64,000 nt of DNA from Halalkalibacillus sediminis (GTDB lineage Bacteria; Bacillota; Bacilli; Bacillales; Alkalibacillaceae), in the NCBI RefSeq assembly GCF_002844535.1, contig NZ_PJNH01000001.1, forward strand, positions 806,001 to 870,000, given 5' to 3'. The translations under genes and the position numbers were made by a program. The notes under the pieces were generated by a model, which did not search any database, had not been told where the DNA came from, and saw only the letters and a list, made by a program, of their open reading frames with translations. Shown piece after piece: positions 1-9,436 of this stretch; positions within the stretch are counted from its first letter, which is position 1; each line of letters begins with the position of its first letter.

Positions 1-1872
1 CATATAGCCTGTTTCGATGAAACGTTCACGTAATAGCTTCGTTTCAGCCTCCGTTTCCCCAATCAAGAATGGGAAGCTTCCTTTTTCTTTTGCCAACTCG
101 ATTGAAGTTCGGTAAGCCGTGGTCGCAATTGTTTCAAAAATTTGATCGACTAACATATTACCTTCATCTGAACCATATTCAGTTTCGCAATAAATCAATA
201 GGTCATGAAGCCCCATGACTCCTAGCCCTACACGACGTTCACCTAAAGCTTGTTTGCGGTTCTCGTCAAGAAAGTAAGGTGTTGAGTCGATGACGTTGTC
301 TTGTAAACGAACACCAGTTGCTACTGTTTCTTTTAATTGATCGAAATCTGGTCGCTTAGTATCCTTGTTTGCTACGGATGCTAAATTGACAGCAGCCAAA
401 TTACAGACAGAATACGGTGCGAGGGGTTGCTCACCACATGGGTTAGTTGCTACTACCTTCTGACCATAAGCTGTCGCGTTGGTTTCTTTATTCGCATTAT
501 CGATAAAGAAGATTCCTGGTTCTGCAGAATATGTTGCACAGATATTAATCAGGTTCCACAGCTCTTTTGCTGGAATTGACTGATAAACCTTCACACCATA
601 CCCTAGCTTTTCCCACTCGCGAACATCGCCGATTTCGTGCCAATTCTTATTATAAGCTTCCATTTCTTCTTCACTATAGTTTTCTACATCTGGAAAGCGA
701 AGTTCATAATCTTCGTCATTTTCTACAGCTTTCATAAAGTCGTCTGTGATACAGACTGAAATGTTGGCTCCCGTTAAAAATTCTGGGTTATGCACACTGT
801 ATGTGCCTTCATCTCTTAGCTTCGTTTCTGCTTCTCGAATATTCTCTTCAGAGAAGCCACCTAAGCCTGGGATGTGTTTGTAATTCACAATTCCTTGATA
901 CATCTGCATTTCACTAACTGATAAAGGAGTGAATTTAAGCTTGTCCTTAGCTAGCTGCTGTACTGTTTCGTCTTCAATATTTTCTATTAAGTATCTGAGG
1001 ATTCTTGGGTTCTGCATCTTCGATATGATGAAATCGATGATGTCAGGATGCCAATCATTCAACATGATCATTTGGGCGCCACGTCTTGAACCGCCCTGCT
1101 CTACTAGATGTGTCAACTTAGCGATGTCATCCAACCAACTCACTGATCCTGATGATTTGCCATTGACTCCTCGAGCCAGGGAATTCTTCGGTCGAAGTGT
1201 CGAACCATTTGTTCCGACTCCACCTCCGCGTGACATGATCTCCATCACTTGCTTACGGTGATCACTGATTCCTTCCCGAGAATCGTTGATGTAAGGCATG
1301 ACGTAGCAGTTGAAATACGTAACATCCGTGTTTGCACCTGCTCCGTAAAGTACTCTTCCAGCTGGGATGAAGTTCAAGCTCGATAGTTCATTGTAGAACT
1401 TTTCAAACCAGTACTCCCTCTTTTCCGTTGAACGCTCTACTTCTGCTAAACCGCTGGCATTTCTCAAAGCAATTTGTTCGTAAAAGATTTCTAGTGGTTT
1501 ATCTATTACTGTTAGAGACCTCTCAATTTTTCCGGTCTCTCTTTCTGATTCTTTGTCTAACACATGGATATAATCTTCTTCAACTTGTACAATAGCTTTA
1601 TGTCTTTCTTTATCAATCGACACTATAAATCCTGTTCCACGAGCGGGAAATTTCGGGTCATCTTTTATCGTTAAGACGACGAAATCTCCTTCTTTCAATG
1701 TCCTCTTTTCAGTGTCTTTGAATGAGTATCGATCTAACATAACTAATCGAGAAACTCCCTTATGAGTTACCTGCATATCACTTGTTACAGGATGGACATA
1801 AGGAAACTCTTCTATATCTTGATTCAGACGATCGATATCAACATTCGTCATTCGGTTTTCAACTTTTTGCAA
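1..1872 (-). CDS. nrdJ: Adenosylcobalamin-dependent (class II) ribonucleotide reductase, N-terminal part, runs off the window
   Basis: Reduces ribonucleotides to deoxyribonucleotides with a radical generated from B12, so it needs no oxygen and no separate radical subunit. About 623 codons are visible; the C-terminus lies beyond base 1. Seen: the redox cysteine in FNCYV (about residue 190), a glycine-rich GGGVGTNGS stretch (about 220) and the NPCGEQPL active-site loop carrying the thiyl-radical Cys (about 480). The start chosen is TTG at 1872, because GGAAG lies 8-9 bases upstream; the in-frame ATG at 1851 has no ribosome-binding site. It follows two NrdR-box-like palindromes. B. subtilis uses the iron/manganese NrdEF enzyme instead, so this is a different dNTP strategy. 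Family assignment is secure; NDP versus NTP specificity is not proven. Confidence 0.95.
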   Translation of the reverse strand, partial: MQKVENRMTNVDIDRLNQDIEEFPYVHPVTSDMQVTHKGVSRLVMLDRYSFKDTEKRTLKEGDFVVLTIKDDPKFPARGTGFIVSIDKERHKAIVQVEEDYIHVLDKESERETGKIERSLTVIDKPLEIFYEQIALRNASGLAEVERSTEKREYWFEKFYNELSSLNFIPAGRVLYGAGANTDVTYFNCYVMPYINDSREGISDHRKQVMEIMSRGGGVGTNGSTLRPKNSLARGVNGKSSGSVSWLDDIAKLTHLVEQGGSRRGAQMIMLNDWHPDIIDFIISKMQNPRILRYLIENIEDETVQQLAKDKLKFTPLSVSEMQMYQGIVNYKHIPGLGGFSEENIREAETKLRDEGTYSVHNPEFLTGANISVCITDDFMKAVENDEDYELRFPDVENYSEEEMEAYNKNWHEIGDVREWEKLGYGVKVYQSIPAKELWNLINICATYSAEPGIFFIDNANKETNATAYGQKVVATNPCGEQPLAPYSVCNLAAVNLASVANKDTKRPDFDQLKETVATGVRLQDNVIDSTPYFLDENRKQALGERRVGLGVMGLHDLLIYCETEYGSDEGNMLVDQIFETIATTAYRTSIELAKEKGSFPFLIGETEAETKLLRERFIETGYM

Positions 1873-1976
1873 ACTCTTCACTTCCTTTCACCAAGTTTCT
1901 CGACATGCTTTTCATTGGTGTGTTGTTTGTTGTCTATAACATTACCAAATACATTTTTAAAAATCAATAGATTTAT

Positions 1977-2050
1977 ACAATATATAGTGCTTGATTTTTA
2001 AGACGAATACTATATATAGTTTTAAAGGCATACATCCGATTGTTTGTCAA
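1977..2050 (-). promoter_or_regulatory. nrdJ promoter with two NrdR-box-like palindromes
   Basis: On the minus strand TTGACA (2050-2045) and TTTAAA (2026-2021) are 18 bases apart. Just downstream lie ACTATATATAGT (2009-2020, perfect palindrome) and ACAATATATAGT (1977-1988, one change). Their starts are 32 bp apart, about three helical turns, which is the geometry known for NrdR box pairs. NrdR is the zinc-finger/ATP-cone repressor of ribonucleotide reductase genes. The rest of the 1873-2177 gap is AT-rich with no gene. Confidence 0.75.
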
Positions 2051-2114
2051 GATGAAAATAGTGTCGAATTTACTCTAAGAATTGGATGAAAAATCAAATT
2101 CCACAAAAAATCCT

Positions 2115-2143
2115 TTGAAAGTTTGTCTAAAGATTTTTATAAT
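2115..2143 (+). promoter_or_regulatory. SigA-type promoter of yqhL
   Basis: TTGAAA (2115-2120), a 17-base spacer and TATAAT (2138-2143). The predicted transcription start near 2150 supports a translation start at 2178 rather than at the upstream in-frame ATG at 2082. Confidence 0.7.
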
Positions 2144-2177
2144 GAAAGGTGGTAGATATAGAAGAGAGGGGATTCGT

Positions 2178-2570
2178 ATGGATATTTTATTCATCGTATT
2201 AATAGCTGTTGCAGCTCTTATTTTATTCGGGGCTTTCAGATACGTACGAACGCAACGCTATTTAAAAACACTGACAGAGGATCAATGGATTGAAGGTTAT
2301 CGCAAAGCACAATTGATAGATGTAAGAGAACCGAATGAATATGAAAGAGGTCATATTCTTGGTGCACGTAATATTCCATTATCACAAATGAAGCAACGTC
2401 TAGTAGAAATCAGAAAAGATAAGCCGGTATATTTATATTGTCAAAGTGGTACAAGATCTGTACGGGCTGCAAATATGCTGCGCAAAAAAGGTTACGAGGA
2501 TCTCAACCATCTTAAAGGTGGGTTCCGTAAGTGGAATGGTAAAATCAAAGTGAAGAAAAAAGGTTATTAA
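2178..2570 (+). CDS. yqhL: Membrane-anchored rhodanese-domain protein (YqhL)
   Basis: A 130-residue protein: one N-terminal membrane helix (residues 3-19), then a single rhodanese domain (about 30-120) facing the cytoplasm. The active-site loop CQSGTR (88-93) has the catalytic Cys88, so sulfurtransferase chemistry is possible; the in vivo sulfur donor and acceptor are unknown. The tail is basic. The start at 2178 follows GAGAGGGGA and lies downstream of the predicted promoter; the longer reading frame from 2082 would begin upstream of that promoter. It converges on gcvPB and shares a bidirectional terminator with it, the same neighbourhood as in B. subtilis. Confidence 0.9.
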   Translation: MDILFIVLIAVAALILFGAFRYVRTQRYLKTLTEDQWIEGYRKAQLIDVREPNEYERGHILGARNIPLSQMKQRLVEIRKDKPVYLYCQSGTRSVRAANMLRKKGYEDLNHLKGGFRKWNGKIKVKKKGY

Positions 2571-2574
2571 ATGA

Positions 2575-2609
2575 AAAAAGGATGGCGAATTTCTTCGCCA
2601 TCCTTTTTA
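2575..2609. terminator. Bidirectional intrinsic terminator between yqhL and gcvPB
   Basis: A 10-bp perfect stem, GGATGGCGAA (2580-2589) with TTCGCCATCC (2594-2603), flanked by A-tract and T-tract so that it can work for both convergent genes. Confidence 0.9.
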
Positions 2610-4079
2610 TTATGATTCGTCTTTCATATATCTTAGAACTGGTTTTCTTGCTGCCTGAGTCTCATCTAAACGACTTAACACTGTAGTATGTGGGGCTTCT
2701 TGTACGATCTCAGGATCTTCTTTTGCCTCGTTAGAAATCTGAATCATCGCATCGATAAACTCATCGAGCGTTTCTTTAGATTCTGTTTCAGTTGGTTCAA
2801 CCATCAAAGCCTCTTCCACATTAAGTGGGAAGTAGATTGTTGGTGGGTGATAGCCAAAGTCTAATAGACGCTTGGCAATATCAAGAGTTCGAACACCTAG
2901 TTTCTTTTGGTTTTTCCCTGATAACACAAATTCGTGTTTACAATGCTGTTTGAATGGGAGTTCGTACTCTTCTTCTAAACGACGCATCATATAGTTAGCA
3001 TTCAACACTGCATTTTCACTAACTTGCTTCAATCCATCAGGACCCATTGAGCGGATATACGTATAAGCTCTTACATTGATTCCGAAGTTACCATAGTAAG
3101 GCTTCACGCGACCAATCGAGTCTGGGCGATTGTAATCGAATGTAAATGCATCATCTTTTTTCGTTAAAATAGGTTTTGGTAAGAACTTAGATAATTCTTT
3201 CGTCACTCCGACAGGTCCGGAACCAGGTCCGCCACCACCGTGTGGTCCTGTGAATGTTTTATGCAAGTTCAAGTGAACTACATCAAATCCCATGTCTCCT
3301 GGGCGAGCATAGCCCATAATAGCGTTCAAGTTAGCGCCATCATAGTATAAACGGCCACCAGCTTCGTGGATAATTTCAGCCATTTCAAGAATATGTTCTT
3401 CAAATAGACCTAATGTATTTGGGTTCGTCAGCATTAAAGCTGCAGTATCGTCTCCTACAACACGTTTCAAGTCTTCAAGGTCAACTAAGCCTTGGTCATT
3501 CGATTTAACAGTTACTGCCTCGAATCCTGCAACAGTTGCAGAAGCAGGGTTAGTTCCGTGAGCAGAGTCAGGTACGATTACTTTTGTACGGTTATAATCT
3601 CCGTTTGATTCGTGGAAAGCTCGGATCATCATCAGTCCAGTCCACTCGCCATGCGCACCAGCAGCGGGTTGTAATGTGACCTCATGCATTCCCGTAATTT
3701 CAGAAAGTGACGTCTGGAGATTATACAACATTTCCATTGCACCTTGGACTGTTTTTTCCTCCTGATAAGGATGGATATGACTGAACCCTGGGTAACGAGC
3801 CACGTCTTCATTAATTTTTGGATTGTATTTCATCGTACATGAACCGAGAGGATAGAATCCTGAATCCACCCCGTGATTTCTTGTAGATAAAGCAGTGTAA
3901 TGACGCATAATCTGTAATTCACTTACTTCTGGAAGATCCGGGTTTTCTTGACGGATATAGTCGTTCCCGAATTCCTCATCCAAATCCACATCTGGAACAT
4001 CTAAATCGGGTAAGCTGTACCCTTTACGGCCTTCCTTGCTTAATTCAAATATGACTGGAAAATCGTTTTGATTAGCCAT
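2610..4079 (-). CDS. gcvPB: Glycine dehydrogenase (decarboxylating) subunit 2
   Basis: PLP-binding half of the two-subunit P-protein of the glycine cleavage system: it decarboxylates glycine and passes the aminomethyl group to the H-protein. 489 residues. The PLP lysine sits in NLHKTF (about residue 270), followed by a glycine-rich GPHGGGGPG loop; DGANLNA and SAHGTNPAS are further family motifs. The start is ATG 4079, overlapping the end of gcvPA by 8 bases, so the two subunits are translationally coupled. Last gene of the gcvT-gcvPA-gcvPB operon. Confidence 0.95.
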   Translation of the reverse strand: MANQNDFPVIFELSKEGRKGYSLPDLDVPDVDLDEEFGNDYIRQENPDLPEVSELQIMRHYTALSTRNHGVDSGFYPLGSCTMKYNPKINEDVARYPGFSHIHPYQEEKTVQGAMEMLYNLQTSLSEITGMHEVTLQPAAGAHGEWTGLMMIRAFHESNGDYNRTKVIVPDSAHGTNPASATVAGFEAVTVKSNDQGLVDLEDLKRVVGDDTAALMLTNPNTLGLFEEHILEMAEIIHEAGGRLYYDGANLNAIMGYARPGDMGFDVVHLNLHKTFTGPHGGGGPGSGPVGVTKELSKFLPKPILTKKDDAFTFDYNRPDSIGRVKPYYGNFGINVRAYTYIRSMGPDGLKQVSENAVLNANYMMRRLEEEYELPFKQHCKHEFVLSGKNQKKLGVRTLDIAKRLLDFGYHPPTIYFPLNVEEALMVEPTETESKETLDEFIDAMIQISNEAKEDPEIVQEAPHTTVLSRLDETQAARKPVLRYMKDES

Positions 4080-5421
4080 GGATATCACCCAATTCTTTAA
4101 CAAATTGATCGATCTCTTCTTTGGTGCGAATCTCAGTAACAGCTACTAACATGTGATTCTCATATGAGCTATCAGCTTTTCCTAGATCGTAACCGCCAAT
4201 AATTCCTCGCTGTTCTAACTTGTCGTTTACTTCAGTAATAGATTTGTTCAACTTCACAACAAACTCATTGAAAAATGGTCCTTTAAAGCTGATTTCAAAG
4301 CCAGCAGCTTCTAATTGTTTCTTAGCATAGCGAGCTTTCTTCATATTCAACACGGCCATTTCCTTTATCCCTTGTTTACCTAGAGCACTCATAGCAACAG
4401 AAGATGCTAATGCATTCAATGCTTGGTTGGAACAAATATTAGATGTCGCTTTATCTCTACGGATATGTTGTTCTCGGGCTTGAAGAGTTAACACGAACCC
4501 TCTTCTTCCCTCTTCGTCTACTGTTTGTCCTACTAGGCGCCCAGGTACCTTACGCATCAATTTCTTCGTCGTCGCAAAATAACCGCAATGTGGGCCGCCG
4601 AATTGTGCAGGGATTCCGAACACTTGATTGTCACCTACCACAATATCTACGTTGAATTCACCTGGAGGTGTCAAATAGCCTAAAGAAAGTGGGTTACTAG
4701 AAACTAAGAACATCGTCTTTTTCTGATTTTCTAATAACTGCTCTACCTCTTTCAAAGGTTCAACCTGTCCAAAGAAGTTCGGATATTGAAGAACGACACT
4801 AGCTGTATCATCATCCAATTCATTTTCTAATTGTTTCAGGTCAGTCATTCCATCTTCTACATCAATTTCGACTACCTCTAATCCAGGTCCTTTAGCATAC
4901 GTGTGAATAACAGCTAATGATTCTGGATGGATCGCTTTTGAAACCAGTACTTTTTTCTTGCGAGTTTGACCTGCACTTAAGTTGACTGCTTCAGCCAAAG
5001 CTGTTCCACCGTCATACATGGAAGAATTGGCAACTTCCATACCCGTCAATTCACAAATCATTGTTTGGAATTCGAAAATAGCTTGTAATTCCCCTTGGGA
5101 GATCTCTGGTTGATACGGAGTATAAGCTGTATAAAATTCTGATCTTGAGATTACATGATCAACGATTGATGGTGCATAATGATCGTAAACACCAGCACCC
5201 AAGAATGAAGTATGTGATTGAAAATGAGCATTTTTGTTTGCTAAGCCACTCAATTCTTGTTTTAGTGCATACTCATCTTTCGCGGGAGCAATGTTGATTT
5301 CATCTCTGAAACGTACTTTTTCAGGTATATCCTTGAATAATTCTTCCGTAGAATCTACTCCAACAGTTTTTAGCATAGATTCCTTATCTTCTTTAGTCAT
5401 AGGAATATAACGATGTTGCAT
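4072..5421 (-). CDS. gcvPA: Glycine dehydrogenase (decarboxylating) subunit 1
   Basis: First half of the split P-protein; it pairs with GcvPB to form the active site but carries no PLP lysine itself. 449 residues. The N-terminus (MQHRYIPMT) matches the usual start of the family. ATG 5421 is preceded by AAGGGGTGA; a GTG nine bases upstream falls inside that ribosome-binding site and was rejected. Motifs seen include SSMYDGGTA and GDNQVFGIP. It lies 12 bases after gcvT and overlaps gcvPB. Confidence 0.95.
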   Translation of the reverse strand: MQHRYIPMTKEDKESMLKTVGVDSTEELFKDIPEKVRFRDEINIAPAKDEYALKQELSGLANKNAHFQSHTSFLGAGVYDHYAPSIVDHVISRSEFYTAYTPYQPEISQGELQAIFEFQTMICELTGMEVANSSMYDGGTALAEAVNLSAGQTRKKKVLVSKAIHPESLAVIHTYAKGPGLEVVEIDVEDGMTDLKQLENELDDDTASVVLQYPNFFGQVEPLKEVEQLLENQKKTMFLVSSNPLSLGYLTPPGEFNVDIVVGDNQVFGIPAQFGGPHCGYFATTKKLMRKVPGRLVGQTVDEEGRRGFVLTLQAREQHIRRDKATSNICSNQALNALASSVAMSALGKQGIKEMAVLNMKKARYAKKQLEAAGFEISFKGPFFNEFVVKLNKSITEVNDKLEQRGIIGGYDLGKADSSYENHMLVAVTEIRTKEEIDQFVKELGDIHG

Positions 5422-5433
5422 GCTTCTCACCCC

Positions 5434-6537
5434 TTACTTTCTTTTATAAAATGGAGTCGGAACAACTTTCGCATCCAACGTCCGTTTTCTTACTTGGATT
5501 TCTAATTCTTCCCCTTCGCTCGTCAAATCAGAGCGAACTAATGCAAGACCGACATTTTTTCCGAGTGTCGGAGATTGTGTACCAGAAGTAACAAATCCAA
5601 CAACTTCGCCATCTTTCAATACGTCATAACCATGGCGTGGAATTCCTTTATCGATCATTTCGATGCCGACTAGCTTTCTAGTAGGTCCATCCTCTTTTTG
5701 TTGTTTAAGTACTTCTTTACCGTTAAAATCAGCCTCTTTCTTAACTTTGACAGCAAAGTTAAGACCCGCTTCGACAGGAGTTATATCTTTTGATAACTCT
5801 TGGCCATATAAAGCTAAATTAGCTTCAAATCTTAAAGTATCACGGGCTCCGAGTCCGATCGGCTCTATGCCTTCTTCTTTTCCAGCTTCCAGGATCTCTT
5901 CCCATAAAGCTGCTCCTTCAGAGGCATCTATATAAATCTCAAAGCCATCTTCACCTGTATACCCGGTTCTAGAAACAATTGCTCCGTGTTGGTGATTATG
6001 GAACTTCACTTCATCTTTAAAACGGAAAAATTTGATTTCCGACAAGTCATCTTTAGTTAACTTTTGTAAAATAGACTCTGCTTTGGGACCTTGGATAGCT
6101 AATTGTACATAACGATCAGAGACATTCTCCACGGATACATCATTGCCAGCATATGACTTTAGCCACTCAAAGTCTTTTTCTGTATTTGCAGCATTAACTA
6201 CTAATAAAAAAGTTTCCTCTTCTAACTTATAAACTAGTAAATCATCCACAGTACCGCCATCTTCATAACACATGATCGTATACTGGGCTTGGCCTACCTT
6301 CACTTTAGATAGATCATTGGTAAGCATTTTCTGTAAAAAATCTTCACTGCCTGAACCTTTGACCAATACTTCGCCCATATGGGATACATCAAAAAGACCA
6401 GCACGTTCACGGGTGGCAAAGTGTTCGTTTTTTATACCAGAAAACTGTACAGGCATTTCCCAGCCACCAAAATCAACCGTTTTTGCCCCGCTTTTTTCGT
6501 AAACTGGGTACAATGGTGTTCGTTTCAATTCACTCAT
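5434..6537 (-). CDS. gcvT: Aminomethyltransferase (glycine cleavage T-protein)
   Basis: Transfers the one-carbon unit from aminomethylated H-protein to tetrahydrofolate, releasing ammonia. 367 residues, usual length. Family motifs seen: [10 protein letters not shown] near the N-terminus, [16 protein letters not shown] and [10 protein letters not shown]. The start is ATG 6537, placed six bases after GGAGGG; the ATG two codons upstream is too close to the ribosome-binding site. First gene of the operon, controlled by the glycine riboswitch directly upstream. H-protein (gcvH) is not in the window. Confidence 0.96.
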   Translation of the reverse strand: MSELKRTPLYPVYEKSGAKTVDFGGWEMPVQFSGIKNEHFATRERAGLFDVSHMGEVLVKGSGSEDFLQKMLTNDLSKVKVGQAQYTIMCYEDGGTVDDLLVYKLEEETFLLVVNAANTEKDFEWLKSYAGNDVSVENVSDRYVQLAIQGPKAESILQKLTKDDLSEIKFFRFKDEVKFHNHQHGAIVSRTGYTGEDGFEIYIDASEGAALWEEILEAGKEEGIEPIGLGARDTLRFEANLALYGQELSKDITPVEAGLNFAVKVKKEADFNGKEVLKQQKEDGPTRKLVGIEMIDKGIPRHGYDVLKDGEVVGFVTSGTQSPTLGKNVGLALVRSDLTSEGEELEIQVRKRTLDAKVVPTPFYKRK

Positions 6538-6562
6538 TCTCATCCCTCCAATTTATTTACTG

Positions 6563-6602
6563 CATAAAAAAAGAGAATACCAATTTCATTGGAATTCTCT
6601 GT
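6563..6602 (-). terminator. Expression-platform terminator of the glycine riboswitch
   Basis: On the minus strand a stem AGAGAATTCCAAT/ATTGGTATTCTCT is followed by eight T residues, just downstream of the second aptamer and before the gcvT ribosome-binding site. In the family, glycine binding prevents termination and turns the operon on. Confidence 0.85.
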
Positions 6603-6766
6603 CCTGTCACCTGAAAGTTTCGCAATCATTGATTGCTTGCATCGTTGGTGGTTCATGCATGATGAACACTCTCCAGAGCTGCGTCATACAAAGGTCTTTT
6701 TGCCTGAGAGATTCATACTTAAGTACTTGCTCCGTCGGCGCTGTGATCACCACAGTCTCTCCCCTT
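6600..6766 (-). ncRNA. Tandem glycine riboswitch
   Basis: Two glycine aptamers in series on the minus strand. The first begins GGGGAGAGAC (about 6764) and includes GCCGACGGAGCAAG and AATCTCTCAGGCAAAAAGACC. The second includes GGAGAG, CACCAACGATGCAAGC and GAAACTTTCAGGTGACAGG. Both have the conserved bulge and junction sequences of the class. The terminator and gcvT follow at once, so this controls gcvT-gcvPA-gcvPB. Confidence 0.95.
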
Positions 6767-6826
6767 GTAGTCATTCGCTTATGATATTCATTTTTATGTA
6801 CATACTAATACTATATGTTAAATCAC

Positions 6827-6855
6827 ATTATAGCATATGTTCATTTGATGTGTAA
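6827..6855 (-). promoter_or_regulatory. Promoter of the gcv operon
   Basis: On the minus strand TTACAC (6855-6850), 17-base spacer, TATAAT (6832-6827). Transcription would start near 6820, about 55 bases before the first aptamer. Confidence 0.7.
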
Positions 6856-6892
6856 GCGTCATCATACTGTTATTTTATAAGGGGCTAAACGA

Positions 6893-8512
6893 ATGAAAAC
6901 GCTGATTATCAAAAATGAAATCGAGCAGTTCTCACAACAACATAATACTTATCAAACATGTGAATGGAAATTATTCCAGCAGGCTTACCAAATAGCTCAG
7001 CTAAAATCGAGTAGAAAGAATCAATTAATAAGTCTCAACTTCTTACCTGATTTGAATTTAATGAGCCACCAGTTGGAAGCTGTAAATAAGGTTATCTTCG
7101 AGATGCATGGTCGAGCGATTCTTGCTGATGAAGTAGGTCTTGGTAAGACTGTAGAAGCAGGGGTAATCACTAAAGAGTTGATGATTAAAGGACTGGTTAA
7201 AAAAGTCCTTATTCTTGTACCATCCTCTCTTATTAATCAATGGGTTGAAGAGTTGAACCGAATGTTTTTTATTCCAGCCGCTTCTAAACATCGCTCTTAT
7301 AATTGGGCTGACTATGACGTAGTTGTGTCTTCCATTGATTTAGCTAAAAAAGAACCTCACTCTAAAGATATTTTAGAGCAACAATATGACTTATTGATTG
7401 TAGATGAAGCTCACAGATTAAAGAATCCGAAAACCAAAAATTATCAGTTTGTAAAATCGATTCAATCAACCTATTGTCTATTGCTTACGGCTACTCCGAT
7501 TCAGAATAAGATCGAAGAAGTTTATTATTTGATGTCCATCGTTCGCCCAGGATTATTAGGAAACAAAACTCGGTTCAAGGAACTAGTTAGAAAAAGTAAT
7601 AAAGAAGACAGAAATCAATCGATACAAACACTGATACAACAGTCGATGATTCGCAACCGAAGAGAAGAAACAGAGCATCCTTGGACGGATCGTCATGTAC
7701 AAACAATCTCAATAGACTTTACTCCTGAGGAAATATCATTCTATGAAAGGTTGACTTCATTCTCTCAAGAACATGCCCTCACCAACCTGACTTTGCAAAG
7801 AGAGTTTTGTTCTAGTAGAGAAGCCTGTTTCCAATCGATCAGGAAGCAACCTTTGACAAAAGAAACAATTCTACAATGGGTAGAACTTTTAGAACAACTA
7901 CCGCATCACAGCAAGGCACTCAGAACCATTCAACTCATCAAAGAAATCGGAGAAAAGTGTATTATTTTCACAGAGTATAAGTCGACACAAATATATTTGC
8001 AATGGTTATTCAAACAATATGATATAGCTGCTGTTACTTATAACGGAGATTTTAAGAAGAGTAAAAAACAGTGGATGTTGAGATTATTTGAAAATCAAGC
8101 GGATGTATTGATTGCAACAGATGCAGGCGCAGAAGGATTGAACCTACAATTTTGTAACCATATGATTCATTATGATTTGCCATGGAATCCTATGAAGTTA
8201 GAACAAAGAATAGGCAGAATCCACAGGTATGGTCAACAAAATGATGTTCATATCTATTACATTGTTCTGAATCAAACAACCGATCAAAGGATCATGAATT
8301 TACTATATAAGAAACTTGATGTCTTTCGAGATGTTATCGGTGAAATAGACCAGATATTGACGGAGTTGAATATAGAAAGTTTAGAAAAAGAATTAGGAGA
8401 AATTATAAGTGAAGCTAGTTCCGAAAAGGAAAGTGAAATAAAGATTGATAACATGATCGAAGTGATCACAAGTAACGCGGATAAAAGGAGTAATTATCAT
8501 GAATCAAGCTGA
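6893..8512 (+). CDS. yqhH: SNF2-family helicase (YqhH)
   Basis: A 539-residue two-domain SF2 ATPase of the SNF2/RapA type. Walker A is DEVGLGKT (about residue 80), the DEAH box is VDEAHRLKNP (about 170), motif III is LLLTATPIQN, and the C-terminal RecA-like half has TDAGAEGLNLQ and the arginine-rich QRIGRIHRYGQ (about 440). The family translocates on double-stranded DNA and remodels protein-DNA complexes; no specific role is known for YqhH. There is no separate DNA-binding domain. AAGGGG precedes ATG 6893. The end overlaps yqhG by 14 bases, so the two are coupled. Divergent from the gcv operon, as in B. subtilis. Confidence 0.92.
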   Translation: MKTLIIKNEIEQFSQQHNTYQTCEWKLFQQAYQIAQLKSSRKNQLISLNFLPDLNLMSHQLEAVNKVIFEMHGRAILADEVGLGKTVEAGVITKELMIKGLVKKVLILVPSSLINQWVEELNRMFFIPAASKHRSYNWADYDVVVSSIDLAKKEPHSKDILEQQYDLLIVDEAHRLKNPKTKNYQFVKSIQSTYCLLLTATPIQNKIEEVYYLMSIVRPGLLGNKTRFKELVRKSNKEDRNQSIQTLIQQSMIRNRREETEHPWTDRHVQTISIDFTPEEISFYERLTSFSQEHALTNLTLQREFCSSREACFQSIRKQPLTKETILQWVELLEQLPHHSKALRTIQLIKEIGEKCIIFTEYKSTQIYLQWLFKQYDIAAVTYNGDFKKSKKQWMLRLFENQADVLIATDAGAEGLNLQFCNHMIHYDLPWNPMKLEQRIGRIHRYGQQNDVHIYYIVLNQTTDQRIMNLLYKKLDVFRDVIGEIDQILTELNIESLEKELGEIISEASSEKESEIKIDNMIEVITSNADKRSNYHESS

Positions 8513-9296
8513 AATTCATCCCTTTCTGCTCGATTTCTTTAGAGAGCGTGGCGGGAAGATTGTTCACGAAGAAAACGGTTTGTTTAAAGTACAATTGACC
8601 GAAGCCTTGGATGAAGAGCTAATGAATCGGCCATTTTACTGGCAATACATTAAGAAATTAGGCTTCAAAGGTGAACCAATGAGTGTTACATTCATCACTG
8701 ATGACACTAAAAGAAACCAGACTGGGGAGTGGGTACATTTCGGCTCACGACGACTTGAACAATTCTTCCAGATCATTCAACGGGATGGGATGTATACAGA
8801 GCTATACGAACAACACACTCCTGGCCAACAACAATCAGCAATGTACCCCTGGTTTGTATGCAATGTCAACGTCCATTTCAACGGTTACTATACAAGTGAT
8901 GAAATCGTTAGCGTCGGAGTTTTACTGACTAATGGTACGATGAGATTCGGCATGATGGAAGAATTAGAATCCTTATCATTGAGTTCACAAATTCCTGATT
9001 ACTGCTACAAGATACCAAGCATTATCCCACCTAAAAAAGCTGCTGAACACTTGATGAACGAACTCGAATCGAGGGTGATTGAAAAATCGAAGTCCTTTGC
9101 TGAACAATCCTCTCATTTATATGAGAGTGAATTAGATTTGATCCGTGATCTAGGCCAAGATTTGAAAGATGAAGAAATCAAAAGTATGAAACAACAAATT
9201 TTCGATCGCCTATACCCTAAAGTGAATTTCAAGGTCATCAACGGAGGTTTATTTTATTTGACAGCCGCTACTTGTTCGCGCCTTACTTCCTATTAA
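8499..9296 (+). CDS. yqhG: Conserved protein YqhG, partner of the YqhH helicase
   Basis: A 265-residue soluble protein of unknown function, found in Bacillaceae next to yqhH. No signal peptide or membrane helix. The C-terminal third (residues 180-235) is charged and probably helical; the central part has a WFVCNVNV/YYTSDEIVSVG beta-rich region. Start ATG 8499 follows AAAAGGAG and overlaps yqhH by 14 bases. The constant pairing suggests a common complex or process, but that is inference. Confidence 0.88.
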   Translation: MNQAEIHPFLLDFFRERGGKIVHEENGLFKVQLTEALDEELMNRPFYWQYIKKLGFKGEPMSVTFITDDTKRNQTGEWVHFGSRRLEQFFQIIQRDGMYTELYEQHTPGQQQSAMYPWFVCNVNVHFNGYYTSDEIVSVGVLLTNGTMRFGMMEELESLSLSSQIPDYCYKIPSIIPPKKAAEHLMNELESRVIEKSKSFAEQSSHLYESELDLIRDLGQDLKDEEIKSMKQQIFDRLYPKVNFKVINGGLFYLTAATCSRLTSY

Positions 9297-9346
9297 TCAA
9301 AAATATTTTGAGAGCCATATCCCTTTATTAATAGTCGTTTTTTTGC

Positions 9347-9379
9347 AAGGAATCCATTTTGGGTTCCTTTATTTTTATT
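9347..9379 (+). terminator. Terminator after yqhHG
   Basis: AAGGAATCC (9347-9355) pairs with GGGTTCCTT (9361-9369) around a five-base loop, with one T·G pair, followed by TATTTTTATTT. Confidence 0.8.
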
Positions 9380-9436
9380 TCAGGCTGAATTGACCTTTGC
9401 TAGTGGAGTTGACACCTTTTAAGCAACATTATATAA

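Noticed and set aside
929-1261. Plus-strand open frame of 110 codons
   Set aside because: Entirely antisense to nrdJ; no ribosome-binding site and no recognisable protein features.
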